Translations under genes and position numbers: made by a program | Notes under the pieces: generated by a model | What the model was told of the DNA's origin: nothing | What the model saw: the letters and a program-made list of their open reading frames with translations, nothing else | Databases searched by the model: none | NCBI GenBank assembly: GCA_017553815.1 | Contig: JAFZJT010000201.1 | Coordinates: 1 to 20,560, forward strand | DNA: 20,560 nucleotides | Reading direction: 5' to 3' | Source of the DNA: Clostridia bacterium | GTDB taxonomy: Bacteria; Bacillota_A; Clostridia; Christensenellales; CAG-138 | Shown: positions 1 to 7,275 of the stretch, in pieces | Position numbering within the stretch: the stretch's first letter is position 1 | Layout of the letters: every line of letters begins with the position of its first letter

Positions 1-2130
1 ATCAAGCGCCCCTCGTTCGAGGGCTACTATGCGCCGGGCTACTCTGTTATCACCAGAAAGAACAGCATCGACGAGGGCGCGGTGTATCGGTGCTATTTCA
101 AGGTCGATTCCCCGGCGAAGAATCTCGAAGGAACGCTTGCCAAGTACGGGATAACCGATGAAACAGACCTGAATAACGAGCTTTTGATGCTCGAAGGCGC
201 GATCAAGAACAACTCGCTCAAAAGGACGCTCATCTCGATGGGAACGATAATCTGCGCGCTCATCTTCGCGGGCTCGGTGTCGCTTATTTACAGCGCGTTT
301 GCCATCTCCGTATCGGAGCGCACGAAGCAGTTCGGAATCCTTTCCTCGGTCGGCGCAACGAAAAAACAGCTTCGCTCCTCGGTTTTGTACGAAGCCTTCG
401 TGCTCGCGCTTATCGCGGTGCCCATCGGCATTGCGGCGGGCCTTCTCGGCACGGGCCTTACCCTGCATTTTCTCAAGGATATAGTTGCACAAACCGCGAC
501 CAACTCCATGGACGGAGTAACGCTTCGCTTGAGCGTAAGCCCGGCTGCGCTTCTCGTATCGGCCGTCATCTCGATCGTTACGGTGCTGGTTTCCGCGTGG
601 ATACCATCCAAGCGAGCCATGCGCGTTTCGCCGCTTGAAGCCATCCGACAGACACGCGACGTTGCGGCAAAGGGAAAGCAGCCGCGCCGCTCAAAGCTCT
701 TTTTAAAGCTCTTCGGCGCGGAGGGGATGCTCTCGAAAAACTATTACCACTGCAGCAAGAAAAAGTACCGCGCAACGGTATTCTCGCTCGTGATGAGCCT
801 CGTGCTGTTCATAACGGCGAGCGCCTTCACGATGTATCTCAAAAAGAGCGTATCGGTTTCGGAGCTGGTTGGCGACGGATCGAATTTCGACCTTCTGTAT
901 AACTATGAAATGAATGTATCGGAGTTCGATACCGTCAAGTCCGCGCTTGAGCCCTTTACAGACGATGCCTGCGCGATCATCACCGCGCCCGGAGAAACAT
1001 TCTTCATCGCTGATGACGGCACGATAACGACAGAATACGCCGAAGCCGCCGAGTCAAACCGCCCCTCGGATCCTGCGATTTTCCGCCCGAATGCGCATGT
1101 TTACTATATAGACGACGCCTATTTTGAAAAGCTTGTCTCGGAGCTGGGGCTCGATATGAGCGCCTTCACCGATGAAGCGAACAGGACGGCGCTGGTTGTG
1201 AACGTGGCAAGAAGCGTTGAGTATACGCAGCTTGGAAGCATTGATAAAATCTCGCGTTTCGGCGTTTTCAAGGACGGCGCGGACAGCTTCCTTATTGCAA
1301 ACTGCGCTGATTATTATAAGGCCGGACAACACACCGAGGTGCGCTGGAGCGGCGGGGAGTACGGCAGCGGGGAGCTTATCGCGATCTCCTACCAAGACGG
1401 GAAGGACGGCGAAAACGGCTCGACCGAAGCCCGTCAAGTGCCGCTTGATTTCGAGCGCGTGAGGATCGGCGCTCTGCTCGATAACGCCCCCCTCGGCCTG
1501 AAAAGGTATATGGACATGCGAAGCGGCATACAGATCGCGTTCCCGCTGTCCACGTACCCGGGGGAGTACGGCGAGCAAAAAGCGGCGGTCTGCATGCGCA
1601 GTGCGGACAGTCGAATCGCCGCCAAGCAGTTCAAAGAGGTGCTTGTTGAGCGCGGGATCGCGTTCAATCCAAGCTCGCTCTACGACGCGCATGAAAACAA
1701 CCGCGTCATAGATAATCTGCTGACCATACTGAATGTATTTACCTACGGCTTTATCGTGCTGATAACGCTGATCTCGGCGGCGAACGTGTTCAACACCATC
1801 ACTACGAACGTGGCTCTGAGAAGGCGCGATTACGCGATGCTGCGCTCGATGGGCATGACCAAGCGGGGCATGAACCGCATGATGAACTACGAGTGCTTGC
1901 TTTATGGAAGCAAAGCGCTTATTATCGGCCTGCCGATAGCGATCTTTATCACCTTCAACATTGATTTGGCCGTTGGCAATATGACCGTGCTTCCGTTTGA
2001 ACTGCCGTGGACGGCGATCGGCATTGCGGTGATCGGCATCTTCATCGTGGTTTTCGCATCGATGCTCTATCAAACGGGCAGGATCAAGAAGGATAATCCG
2101 ATAGAAGCGCTCAGAAACGAGAATATCTAA
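1..2130 (+). CDS. FtsX-type ABC transporter permease, 5'-truncated by the window edge
   Basis: The frame is open from base 1 with no start or ribosome binding site, so the gene begins upstream; the ATG-less GTG at 82 is only an internal codon. Seen in the sequence: a membrane block at about nt 232-306, 382-450 and 535-605, a fourth helix near 778-840, a large hydrophilic loop at about 841-1700, then a second membrane block to the end. After the first helix comes FGILSSVGATKKQL, and near the end YAMLRSMGMTKRGM and DNPIEALR; these are hallmarks of FtsX/MacB-like permease domains (PF02687), here in two copies. Such permeases pair with a separate ATPase to export lipids or peptides, or to sense and remove antimicrobial peptides (BceB-like); the large extracytoplasmic loop fits that. 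The substrate cannot be told. The ATPase would be expected upstream, outside the window. Confidence 0.9.
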   Translation: MKRPSFEGYYAPGYSVITRKNSIDEGAVYRCYFKVDSPAKNLEGTLAKYGITDETDLNNELLMLEGAIKNNSLKRTLISMGTIICALIFAGSVSLIYSAFAISVSERTKQFGILSSVGATKKQLRSSVLYEAFVLALIAVPIGIAAGLLGTGLTLHFLKDIVAQTATNSMDGVTLRLSVSPAALLVSAVISIVTVLVSAWIPSKRAMRVSPLEAIRQTRDVAAKGKQPRRSKLFLKLFGAEGMLSKNYYHCSKKKYRATVFSLVMSLVLFITASAFTMYLKKSVSVSELVGDGSNFDLLYNYEMNVSEFDTVKSALEPFTDDACAIITAPGETFFIADDGTITTEYAEAAESNRPSDPAIFRPNAHVYYIDDAYFEKLVSELGLDMSAFTDEANRTALVVNVARSVEYTQLGSIDKISRFGVFKDGADSFLIANCADYYKAGQHTEVRWSGGEYGSGELIAISYQDGKDGENGSTEARQVPLDFERVRIGALLDNAPLGLKRYMDMRSGIQIAFPLSTYPGEYGEQKAAVCMRSADSRIAAKQFKEVLVERGIAFNPSSLYDAHENNRVIDNLLTILNVFTYGFIVLITLISAANVFNTITTNVALRRRDYAMLRSMGMTKRGMNRMMNYECLLYGSKALIIGLPIAIFITFNIDLAVGNMTVLPFELPWTAIGIAVIGIFIVVFASMLYQTGRIKKDNPIEALRNENI

Positions 2131-2168
2131 GCGCAGGTTTTCGCCAATAATAATTCGCTGATTTTCAA

Positions 2169-2203
2169 TAATAAAAAGCCCTCGGGAGCACTCCCGGGGG
2201 CTT
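2169..2203 (-). terminator. Intrinsic terminator of the P-loop/AlaX-like gene
   Basis: Arms at 2176-2188 and 2191-2203 form a long GC-rich hairpin with one G-T wobble. On the minus strand it is followed by a T-rich run (2169-2177 read in reverse), 19 bases after the stop of the minus-strand gene. On the plus strand no T run follows, so it serves the FtsX gene poorly. Confidence 0.85.
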
Positions 2204-2221
2204 AGTGCTGTAAAGGCTTTC

Positions 2222-3157
2222 TTAATCGGTCGAGATATCGTTTACGTCGTCGATGCTGTCGCCGCCGGCGCCGGGGCCGACCCTTCCAGCGATGAGGTAG
2301 CAGGATTCCATCGGATCGTAGACGATGCGCTTCAACAGACGGAAGCCCTCTATGCAGCCGGTGCTCGCAACATGCGTTCTTGGGCCGCTGCAGGGCTGAA
2401 CATTATCGCCTATGCGAACATGCATATCGTCTACATAGGAGATCGGAAGATCCTTCTTTATCGCTTCGTTGACGTAATCCTCCATCGCCTGAAGGTCGAC
2501 CTCCGGGGGATGCTCGGGGAAGGAGAGCACGAAGCCGTGCTTGATATCGCGATGATGGCAGCGTGCAAGCTCATCCTCGCCGAGGTAGGCCTCGCAAAGG
2601 TCCTCGGCGGTATGCGTCATTCTGCGAAGCTCAACGCTTCTTGCAACGCGCTCGTGAAGCTCTCCCGGGAGCGGGCCGAAAATCGTGGGGCGGGTGATTA
2701 TGACCTCCTCACCGATGCCGATAAGAAGGTTTGCATTCATGCCGCTCATAAGCGGATAGATTAGGTCGAAATGCTCGACTATAACGCGCTTGCCGTTCTT
2801 GACGGCGCGGGTTATCGCTTCGGCGAGCGCGCCAAGCTGGGTGAACGCCGCCTCAAAGCGGATATCCAGATGATAGGTGTGCGCGGTGAAGAAGCCGTAT
2901 TCGCTCTGATCAATAAGCGGCAGGGGACGGGTGTTGACGCCGTCGTCGTCGTTCGTCAGCTCAAGCCCCGGGAACATACCCTTGATAAGCATGCTTTTGC
3001 CCGAGCCCGATTCGCCGATTATGCCGATAAGCTTATCGTAGGGGCTAAGATACATCTGCGCGATCTGCATTCCGAGGTCATACATCCTGTCGCGTCCGCG
3101 CGGCGCGAAAAAGACGCTGTAATAGTGATTGTTCTGCATTCTGCCCGAATAGGACAT
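2222..3157 (-). CDS. P-loop NTPase fused to an alanyl-tRNA-editing-like (AlaX/SAD) domain
   Basis: 311 aa from the ATG at 3157, chosen because AGGAGG lies 8 bases upstream; a longer frame to 3253 would run back through the promoter. Residues 40-60 carry a clear Walker A, GESGSGKS (48-55), and VIVEHFDLIYP (125-135) could be a Walker B-type strand. Residues 180-285 resemble the AlaRS editing/second additional domain: HTAEDLCEAYL (182-192), then VDLQAMEDYVNEAIKKDLPI, then CSGPRTHVASTG (256-267). In AlaRS and AlaX the zinc motifs are HxxxH (HTATH) and CxxxH (CGGTH). Here the second His is Asp186 and the Cys-His spacing is five residues. The aligned features suggest an AlaX-like fold with altered metal binding. 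The enzyme activity is unknown; it may bind a nucleotide and an aminoacyl or amino-acid ligand. It stands alone, divergent from arcA. Confidence 0.8.
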   Translation of the reverse strand: MSYSGRMQNNHYYSVFFAPRGRDRMYDLGMQIAQMYLSPYDKLIGIIGESGSGKSMLIKGMFPGLELTNDDDGVNTRPLPLIDQSEYGFFTAHTYHLDIRFEAAFTQLGALAEAITRAVKNGKRVIVEHFDLIYPLMSGMNANLLIGIGEEVIITRPTIFGPLPGELHERVARSVELRRMTHTAEDLCEAYLGEDELARCHHRDIKHGFVLSFPEHPPEVDLQAMEDYVNEAIKKDLPISYVDDMHVRIGDNVQPCSGPRTHVASTGCIEGFRLLKRIVYDPMESCYLIAGRVGPGAGGDSIDDVNDISTD

Positions 3158-3214
3158 GGCTTTATCCTCCTTGACAGGTGGGATGGCAAGGCGCAAAACC
3201 GCCCGACAGCTTAT

Positions 3215-3243
3215 ATTGTATAACAAAAAAAGGATTTGTGCAA
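3215..3243 (-). promoter_or_regulatory. Sigma-A promoter of the P-loop/AlaX-like gene
   Basis: Read on the minus strand: -35 TTGCAC (3243-3238), a 17-base spacer and -10 TACAAT (3220-3215). This predicts a leader of about 50 bases before the ATG at 3157. Confidence 0.75.
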
Positions 3244-3306
3244 GGGTTACCAAATCTGAGCTTCGAACATAGGTTATTTTGAATGAAAACAGATGCCCAT
3301 TTCGGT

Positions 3307-3335
3307 TTGCATACCAAATAAAGATATGCTATAAT
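3307..3335 (+). promoter_or_regulatory. Extended -10 sigma-A promoter of arcA
   Basis: -35 TTGCAT (3307-3312), 17-base spacer, -10 TATAAT (3330-3335) with a TGC extension directly before it. The start point would lie near 3342, leaving a short leader of about 38 bases with AGGAGG just before the arcA ATG. Confidence 0.85.
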
Positions 3336-3379
3336 AGAGCGGTGAAGAACAAAGGCCAATCGCTTTTCAGGAGGAAAAC

Positions 3380-4600
3380 ATGAACAGCAAGATAAACGTA
3401 AAATCCGAGATAGGCAGGCTCAGGCGAGTCATGCTGCACCGTCCCGGCGTAGAGCTGAATAACCTCATGCCGGATTATCTTGAGAGGATGCTCGCGGAGG
3501 ACACCCCGGACGTCAGAAGGGCGGGGGAGGAGCACGACATTTTCGCCGGCATCCTTCGCATGAACGACGTTGAGGTCGTCTATATCGAGGATATGTTCCG
3601 AGAGGTCGTGAAGGACGAAGCGGTAAAGAATGCTTTTATCGATGATTTCGTGCGCCTCGGCGTTTCGGGTCTCAGCCTTACCGAGGCCGTTCGCGAGTAC
3701 TTAAGATCCGTGCCGCATGAAAAGCTCTTCGACGCGGTCGCCAAGGGCATAACCCGCGATGATCTTTCGGGGCTTGAGCGCAAGCCCATTCAATATTACG
3801 TCAAGGAGGATTATCCCTTCCTGACCGATCCGCTTCCCAATCTGTATTTCACACGCGATATCAGCTTCAGCCTCGGGACGGGCATCGCCGTATCCGCGAT
3901 GTGCATGCCCGCGCGTATGAGGGAAACGCTTTTCATCCGTTATATCCATCAGTACAGCGAGTATTTCGGCGAGGGCGGCGTCGATCTGCTCTACGATTAC
4001 AACTGTGGCGACGGCATCGAGGGCGGCGACGTGCTCTCGCTCTCCGATAAATGCATTGCGATCGGAAGCGGCGAAAGAACGACTGTTGCGGCCGTCGAAA
4101 GGCTTTCAAAGACCCTCTTCGAGCGCGGCTATGAGAAGGTGCTTCTGTTTAAGAACCCAAACACCCGCACCTATATGCATCTCGACGTTTTGATGACGCA
4201 TATAGACCACGATAAGTTCCTTGCGCATCCCTGCATCGCGCATAAGTGGTTCGACGTGTACGAGATTACCCCGGGCGGCAACGGCGAGCTGCGCGTAACG
4301 CTGACCACCGATCCCGTTGAAAGGATACTTGAGCGCGCGCTCGGCATCGACAAGGTCACATTCGTTGAGGTCGCGGGCGGCGATCCGATCCAGTACCGCC
4401 GCGAGCATTGGAATATGGGCGCAAACTCGCTTGCGATGGCGCCCGGCAGCATCATAACATACGACCGCAACGTCATCACAAACGAGCTTATCGATAAAGC
4501 GGGCGTCAAGGTCAGTCCCATACCCGGCGGCGAACTCAGCCGCGGCAGAGGCGGCCCGAGGTGCATGAGCATGCCCATGATAAGGGATGAGATAAAATGA
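3380..4600 (+). CDS. arcA: Arginine deiminase
   Basis: Hydrolyses L-arginine to citrulline and ammonia, the first step of the arginine deiminase pathway, in the cytoplasm. 406 aa, the usual family length, starting at an ATG behind AGGAGG. All catalytic positions of the family are present: FTRD with Asp160, IEGGDV with Glu214, HLD with His267 and Asp269, and the nucleophile Cys395 in GRGGPRCMSMP; the N-terminal RRVMLHRPG motif is also typical. arcB and arcC (ornithine carbamoyltransferase, carbamate kinase) are not next to it, so any ATP-yielding pathway must be completed elsewhere. It has its own extended -10 promoter. Its stop overlaps the start of a degraded immunity-like gene. I see no ArgR-like operator that I could defend. 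Confidence 0.97.
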   Translation: MNSKINVKSEIGRLRRVMLHRPGVELNNLMPDYLERMLAEDTPDVRRAGEEHDIFAGILRMNDVEVVYIEDMFREVVKDEAVKNAFIDDFVRLGVSGLSLTEAVREYLRSVPHEKLFDAVAKGITRDDLSGLERKPIQYYVKEDYPFLTDPLPNLYFTRDISFSLGTGIAVSAMCMPARMRETLFIRYIHQYSEYFGEGGVDLLYDYNCGDGIEGGDVLSLSDKCIAIGSGERTTVAAVERLSKTLFERGYEKVLLFKNPNTRTYMHLDVLMTHIDHDKFLAHPCIAHKWFDVYEITPGGNGELRVTLTTDPVERILERALGIDKVTFVEVAGGDPIQYRREHWNMGANSLAMAPGSIITYDRNVITNELIDKAGVKVSPIPGGELSRGRGGPRCMSMPMIRDEIK

Positions 4601-4968
4601 TGGTGTATCAAGAGTTTGAGGAGTGGCTGAACTCGCTGCTTTCACAACCTCTGCCAATCAATATTGCTGCATTCTGTTTTAATCTTTATGAAAACACCGA
4701 TGAGCAAGAAGCGGGTTTTTCCGTTCAACTCATCGGAGCTGAACGCTTTGATGTTGAAGATGCCAATTGGGCGTGTGACGAAGTTTATTCAAGCGCGGAG
4801 GATTTGTTTTTCTTCAGCTCGGATAACTGGTAGAATGCTTTGACTATGTGCATAGATGGGATAGGCTGATACCTTGATAACGGTAAGTTTTCCGGCATTC
4901 TAAAATCGATCGTTGCCGTAGCATGTGGATTTGTGGACGGCGATCTTGTGATCGTTCACAAAGAATAA
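4597..4968 (+). pseudogene. Immunity-like small acidic protein, broken by two compensating frameshifts
   Basis: The ATG at 4597 overlaps the arcA stop (ATGA). The intact frame gives 78 aa ending at TAG 4831, with a segment reading FDVEDANWACDEVYSSAEDLF. The reading continues sensibly in the next frame from about 4827 (LVECFDYVHRWDRLI) until about 4869, then returns to the first frame from 4870 (YLDNGKFSGILKSIVAVACG, then FVDGDLVIVHKE) and stops at 4966-4968. Together these pieces make one protein of about 123 aa. From memory, WACDEV plus a GFVDGDL tail is seen in small polymorphic-toxin immunity-type proteins, but I cannot name the family. No toxin gene lies nearby. Either the gene has decayed (a 1-base loss near 4826 and a 1-base gain near 4870) or the assembly has two indel errors. 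It looks more AT-rich than its neighbours. Confidence 0.65.
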
Positions 4969-4997
4969 TTGAATTGATATCTTGAATGAGCACAAAT

Positions 4998-5023
4998 ATG
5001 CCGCAGACATAAGCCTGCGGCAT
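4998..5023 (-). terminator. Terminator of the rpsF-ssb-rpsR operon
   Basis: Perfect 9-bp stem ATGCCGCAG (4998-5006) with CTGCGGCAT (5015-5023) and an 8-base loop, 24 bases after the rpsR stop. The following run on the minus strand (ATATTTGTG) is only moderately T-rich. On the plus strand it is followed by TCATTATTATTG, so it may also close the arcA transcript. Confidence 0.7.
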
Positions 5024-5047
5024 TCATTATTATTGCTCTAATTGTTA

Positions 5048-5290
5048 TCAGTCCTGAACGTAGGGCAGAAGCGCGACCTGACGAGCGGACTTGATAGCGG
5101 TCGCAAGCGACCTCTGATGCTCTGCGCATACGCCGCTCATCCTACGGGGCATGATCTTGCCACGCTCGGTGATGAACTTGCGAAGCTTTGCAGCGTCCTT
5201 GTAATCGATATGATCGACCTTATCAACGCAGAACTGGCAGACTTTACGCCTGGACTTTCTGACGCGGGGTCTCATTTTGCGGTCTTCCAT
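5048..5290 (-). CDS. rpsR: 30S ribosomal protein S18, zinc-ligand form
   Basis: 80 aa, full length, ATG behind AAAGGAG. The signature [16 protein letters not shown] and the ending ALLPYV are diagnostic of bS18, which forms a heterodimer with S6 on the 30S platform. This copy carries Cys18 and Cys21 (CQFC) plus Cys55 and His58 (GVCAEH), the pattern of zinc-binding C+ S18 proteins; many Firmicute S18 proteins lack these residues. It is the last gene of rpsF-ssb-rpsR, 23 bases downstream of ssb. Confidence 0.97.
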   Translation of the reverse strand: MEDRKMRPRVRKSRRKVCQFCVDKVDHIDYKDAAKLRKFITERGKIMPRRMSGVCAEHQRSLATAIKSARQVALLPYVQD

Positions 5291-5313
5291 TGAAACTTAC
5301 TCCTTTCGCAAAA

Positions 5314-5847
5314 TTAAAACGGGAAATCATCATCGTTGATCTCGGTAAAGCCGTCGGGAGAACTGCTGTTTGGATTCAGGGGAGTACCCGCGAATTCATT
5401 GGGGTTCTGCTGGGGAGGAGCCTGCCAACCGTTGTTCTGCCCCTGATTATGCGCACCATGATCCTGCGGGGGATAGTTGCGCGCATAGCCCTGCTGCTGA
5501 TAACCGCCCTGATTGGGGTATCCGCTGTTTTCGCGCGGGGAGAGGAATTCGACTTCATCGGCGGTAACTTCAAGGGAAACCCTCGTCGTTCCGTCCTTAG
5601 CTTCATAGGTGCGCGCGGTAAGCTCGCCCACAACGCAAACCTTCTTGCCTTTGCTCAGAAAACGGCCGCAGCTTTCACCGAGCTGCCTCCACGCGGTAAC
5701 GCGGAAGAAATCGGTCTGGCGCTCCTCACGGGCGGAGGAGAACCTGCGGTTGACGGCGATATTCATGGTACACACGTTAACGCCGTTGGGCGTGGTGCGC
5801 ATCTCGGGATCCGCTGTAAGATTGCCGATCAAAAAAATCTTGTTCAT
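5314..5847 (-). CDS. ssb: Single-stranded DNA-binding protein
   Basis: 177 aa, ATG behind GAAAGGAA. Residues 1-105 form the OB fold: MNKIFLIGNLTADPEMR, then FFRVTAWRQLGESCGRFLSKG and the KVCVVGEL strand. Residues 106-165 are a flexible Gln/Asn/Gly/Pro-rich linker with repeated QQ, NQG and PP elements. The protein ends in DDDFPF, the conserved acidic tip that recruits replication and repair partners. It acts at replication forks as a tetramer. The position between rpsF and rpsR is the standard Firmicute arrangement, and 49 bases separate it from rpsF. Confidence 0.98.
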   Translation of the reverse strand: MNKIFLIGNLTADPEMRTTPNGVNVCTMNIAVNRRFSSAREERQTDFFRVTAWRQLGESCGRFLSKGKKVCVVGELTARTYEAKDGTTRVSLEVTADEVEFLSPRENSGYPNQGGYQQQGYARNYPPQDHGAHNQGQNNGWQAPPQQNPNEFAGTPLNPNSSSPDGFTEINDDDFPF

Positions 5848-5896
5848 AGTGTGAATTCCTTTCTAATAGCGTCCTTCGGCTTCTGCTGCGCATTAA

Positions 5897-6184
5897 TTAC
5901 TCGTGATGAACGGTAACCTTGTAGCGCATGATCTTCTCATCGTTCTTCATGTTGCGCTCAAGCTCCGAGGGGAGATTGCCTTCGCTCTCAAAAACAACGA
6001 GAACATAGTAGCCTTCGTTCTTGTAGTCGATGGGGTATGCAAGACGGCGCTTGCCCCACTCGTCAACCTTAACGATCTCGCCGCCGTTAGCGGTGATGAT
6101 GCCGTTGAACTTATCGATTACGGACTTGGTTTCCTCCTCATTAAGCTCGGGCACGATAACATACAGGCTTTCGTACTTTTTCAC
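5897..6184 (-). CDS. rpsF: 30S ribosomal protein S6
   Basis: 95 aa. MKKYESLYVIVPEL at the N-terminus and EWGKRRLAYPI in the centre are typical of bS6, which binds the 30S platform together with S18. The start is GTG (6184-6182), not ATG, placed 8 bases after GGAGG; no nearer ATG would preserve the conserved KKYE start. First gene of the rpsF-ssb-rpsR operon, driven by the promoter at 6242-6270 through a leader of about 50 bases. Confidence 0.97.
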   Translation of the reverse strand: MKKYESLYVIVPELNEEETKSVIDKFNGIITANGGEIVKVDEWGKRRLAYPIDYKNEGYYVLVVFESEGNLPSELERNMKNDEKIMRYKVTVHHE

Positions 6185-6236
6185 TTAATTCACCTCCTTA
6201 TGGTCTTATGGCGCCCGTGGGCGCAAGGTTGTTGGC
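6185..6236 (-). promoter_or_regulatory. rpsF leader with GC hairpin and tandem repeat, possible S6:S18 autoregulatory site
   Basis: On the minus strand the leader contains a GC hairpin with arms GCGCC and GGCGC around a CACG loop (about 6212-6225), closed further by CTT/AAG. It is followed by a tandem CCATAAG-A-CCATAAG whose second copy runs into the GGAGG ribosome binding site. An S6:S18 complex is known to repress its own operon through a leader motif in many bacteria. I cannot confirm the exact consensus here, so the regulatory role is inference. Confidence 0.4.
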
Positions 6237-6241
6237 GAACC

Positions 6242-6270
6242 ATTATAACATGGATAATACTTTTCTTCAA
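6242..6270 (-). promoter_or_regulatory. Promoter of rpsF-ssb-rpsR
   Basis: Minus strand: -35 TTGAAG (6270-6265), 17-base spacer, -10 TATAAT (6247-6242) with a TG one base before it. A near-consensus, strong promoter as expected for ribosomal protein genes. Confidence 0.88.
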
Positions 6271-6340
6271 CATTATTTTTACTAAAACGAAAGTATATTT
6301 ATTGATTCCTGGATTATATGATCCGCCCTAAAAGTCAATT

Positions 6341-7105
6341 TCACTCAACGGTAAACAGCTCGAAAATGCGTTTTTTCAATTCTTCGCACGCGCCGAAGCT
6401 CAGATCTATAAGCGCAATGCGCTTGGGATCCAACGTCCCGAGCATGTGGAGCGCGCCGTCGACGTTTCCCGGAGTGCAGTCAATTCTTATGCGTCTTGAT
6501 GCCGGCGCGGACGCGGTGCGGCTCATGATGGTGCAGCTCTCATCGGGGTTTAGGATAACCGTAACCGAGTCCTGATCGTCATTCAGCACGGAAAGGATGC
6601 CGAGCAGTTCGAGAAGCTCCGAATGCTCATCGCTTTCAAACTCATCAGCGATCGCGGAGTCAACGGCGGCGCGCCAAACCTCAAGCCTGTCGCGAAATCT
6701 GAAGCGTATGAAGCCTTCAAGGTTCAGTCGCTCGTTTTCGGCAAAATAGCGCTTCAGGCTTTCGCTTAAAGCAGAAGAACCAACGCAGTATTCGGAATAT
6801 CTGAGCGCGCTTTCGAGGATTCCGCGCTTCTTCTCCTCTCCAATGTTAAATCGATCAAGCATTTCGGACATTTCGCAGCTTCTCAGATCAAAACAGATCA
6901 ATTCGCTGAGCGCATCGCAGCAGACGGCAAGCTCGGAATCGTTTTCTATGCTTATTCTGGCGCAGCTTCCTTCGCCGGAAGCACAGTTTTGTAACGCTTC
7001 CGAGAGCCTGCTTGCCTCGTCGGTTTCCCGCGTCAAAAGCCGTTGTTTAAGAAGTTTAACGATATCGGCCTCATATTCATTGGTGAATACGGAGTACTGC
7101 GGCAT
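6341..7105 (-). CDS. ytxC: YtxC-like sporulation protein
   Basis: 254 aa from the ATG at 7105, which has AAGGAG five bases upstream; the alternative ATG at 7123 would sit upstream of that site. The central stretch LNLEGFIRFRFRD (127-139), followed by a helix reading AVDSAIADEFES, matches my recollection of the YtxC family (PF08812), in which an LEGF.xFRL segment is the most conserved part. YtxC proteins are annotated as putative sporulation proteins and have no known biochemical activity. No signal peptide or membrane segment is seen; the protein is acidic and Leu/Glu-rich. The N- and C-terminal thirds were not recognised. It lies downstream of the PflX-like gene on the same strand but 170 bases away, so it probably has its own promoter. 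Confidence 0.65.
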   Translation of the reverse strand: MPQYSVFTNEYEADIVKLLKQRLLTRETDEASRLSEALQNCASGEGSCARISIENDSELAVCCDALSELICFDLRSCEMSEMLDRFNIGEEKKRGILESALRYSEYCVGSSALSESLKRYFAENERLNLEGFIRFRFRDRLEVWRAAVDSAIADEFESDEHSELLELLGILSVLNDDQDSVTVILNPDESCTIMSRTASAPASRRIRIDCTPGNVDGALHMLGTLDPKRIALIDLSFGACEELKKRIFELFTVE

Positions 7106-7188
7106 GATCGCTCCTTGATGCATTCTATATAAAACTCGGCCTATTATGATCAGACCTAATTTGTAGTATGCACTTGGACGCGAAAAAA

Positions 7189-7248
7189 GTGACTGTTAAA
7201 ATAAGCCTTTATAGAATAAACCTTTATCCGAATTAAACTAACTGTCAC
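7189..7248. repeat. 60-bp imperfect inverted repeat containing two direct repeats
   Basis: Outer arms GTGACTGTTA (7189-7198) and TAACTGTCAC (7239-7248) pair at 9 of 10 positions. Inside are two direct copies of a 13-mer, AATAAGCCTTTAT (7200-7212) and AATAAACCTTTAT (7215-7227), with one difference. It lies between the PflX-like and YtxC-like genes. The function is unknown. Confidence 0.6.
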
Positions 7249-7275
7249 ATATAGGTGTCGGATCGCCGCATAAGG

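Noticed and set aside
1054..2073. Long open frame on the minus strand opposite the FtsX permease
   Set aside because: The translation is His/Arg/Gln-rich with no domain, no ribosome binding site, and lies fully antisense to a well-recognised membrane protein; it is a shadow of biased codon use.
2372..3223. Two plus-strand open frames opposite the P-loop/AlaX-like gene
   Set aside because: No ribosome binding sites or recognisable motifs; the minus strand carries the Walker A and SAD signatures.
5290..5916. Plus-strand open frame across ssb
   Set aside because: It is antisense to ssb, whose OB fold and DDDFPF tail are clear.
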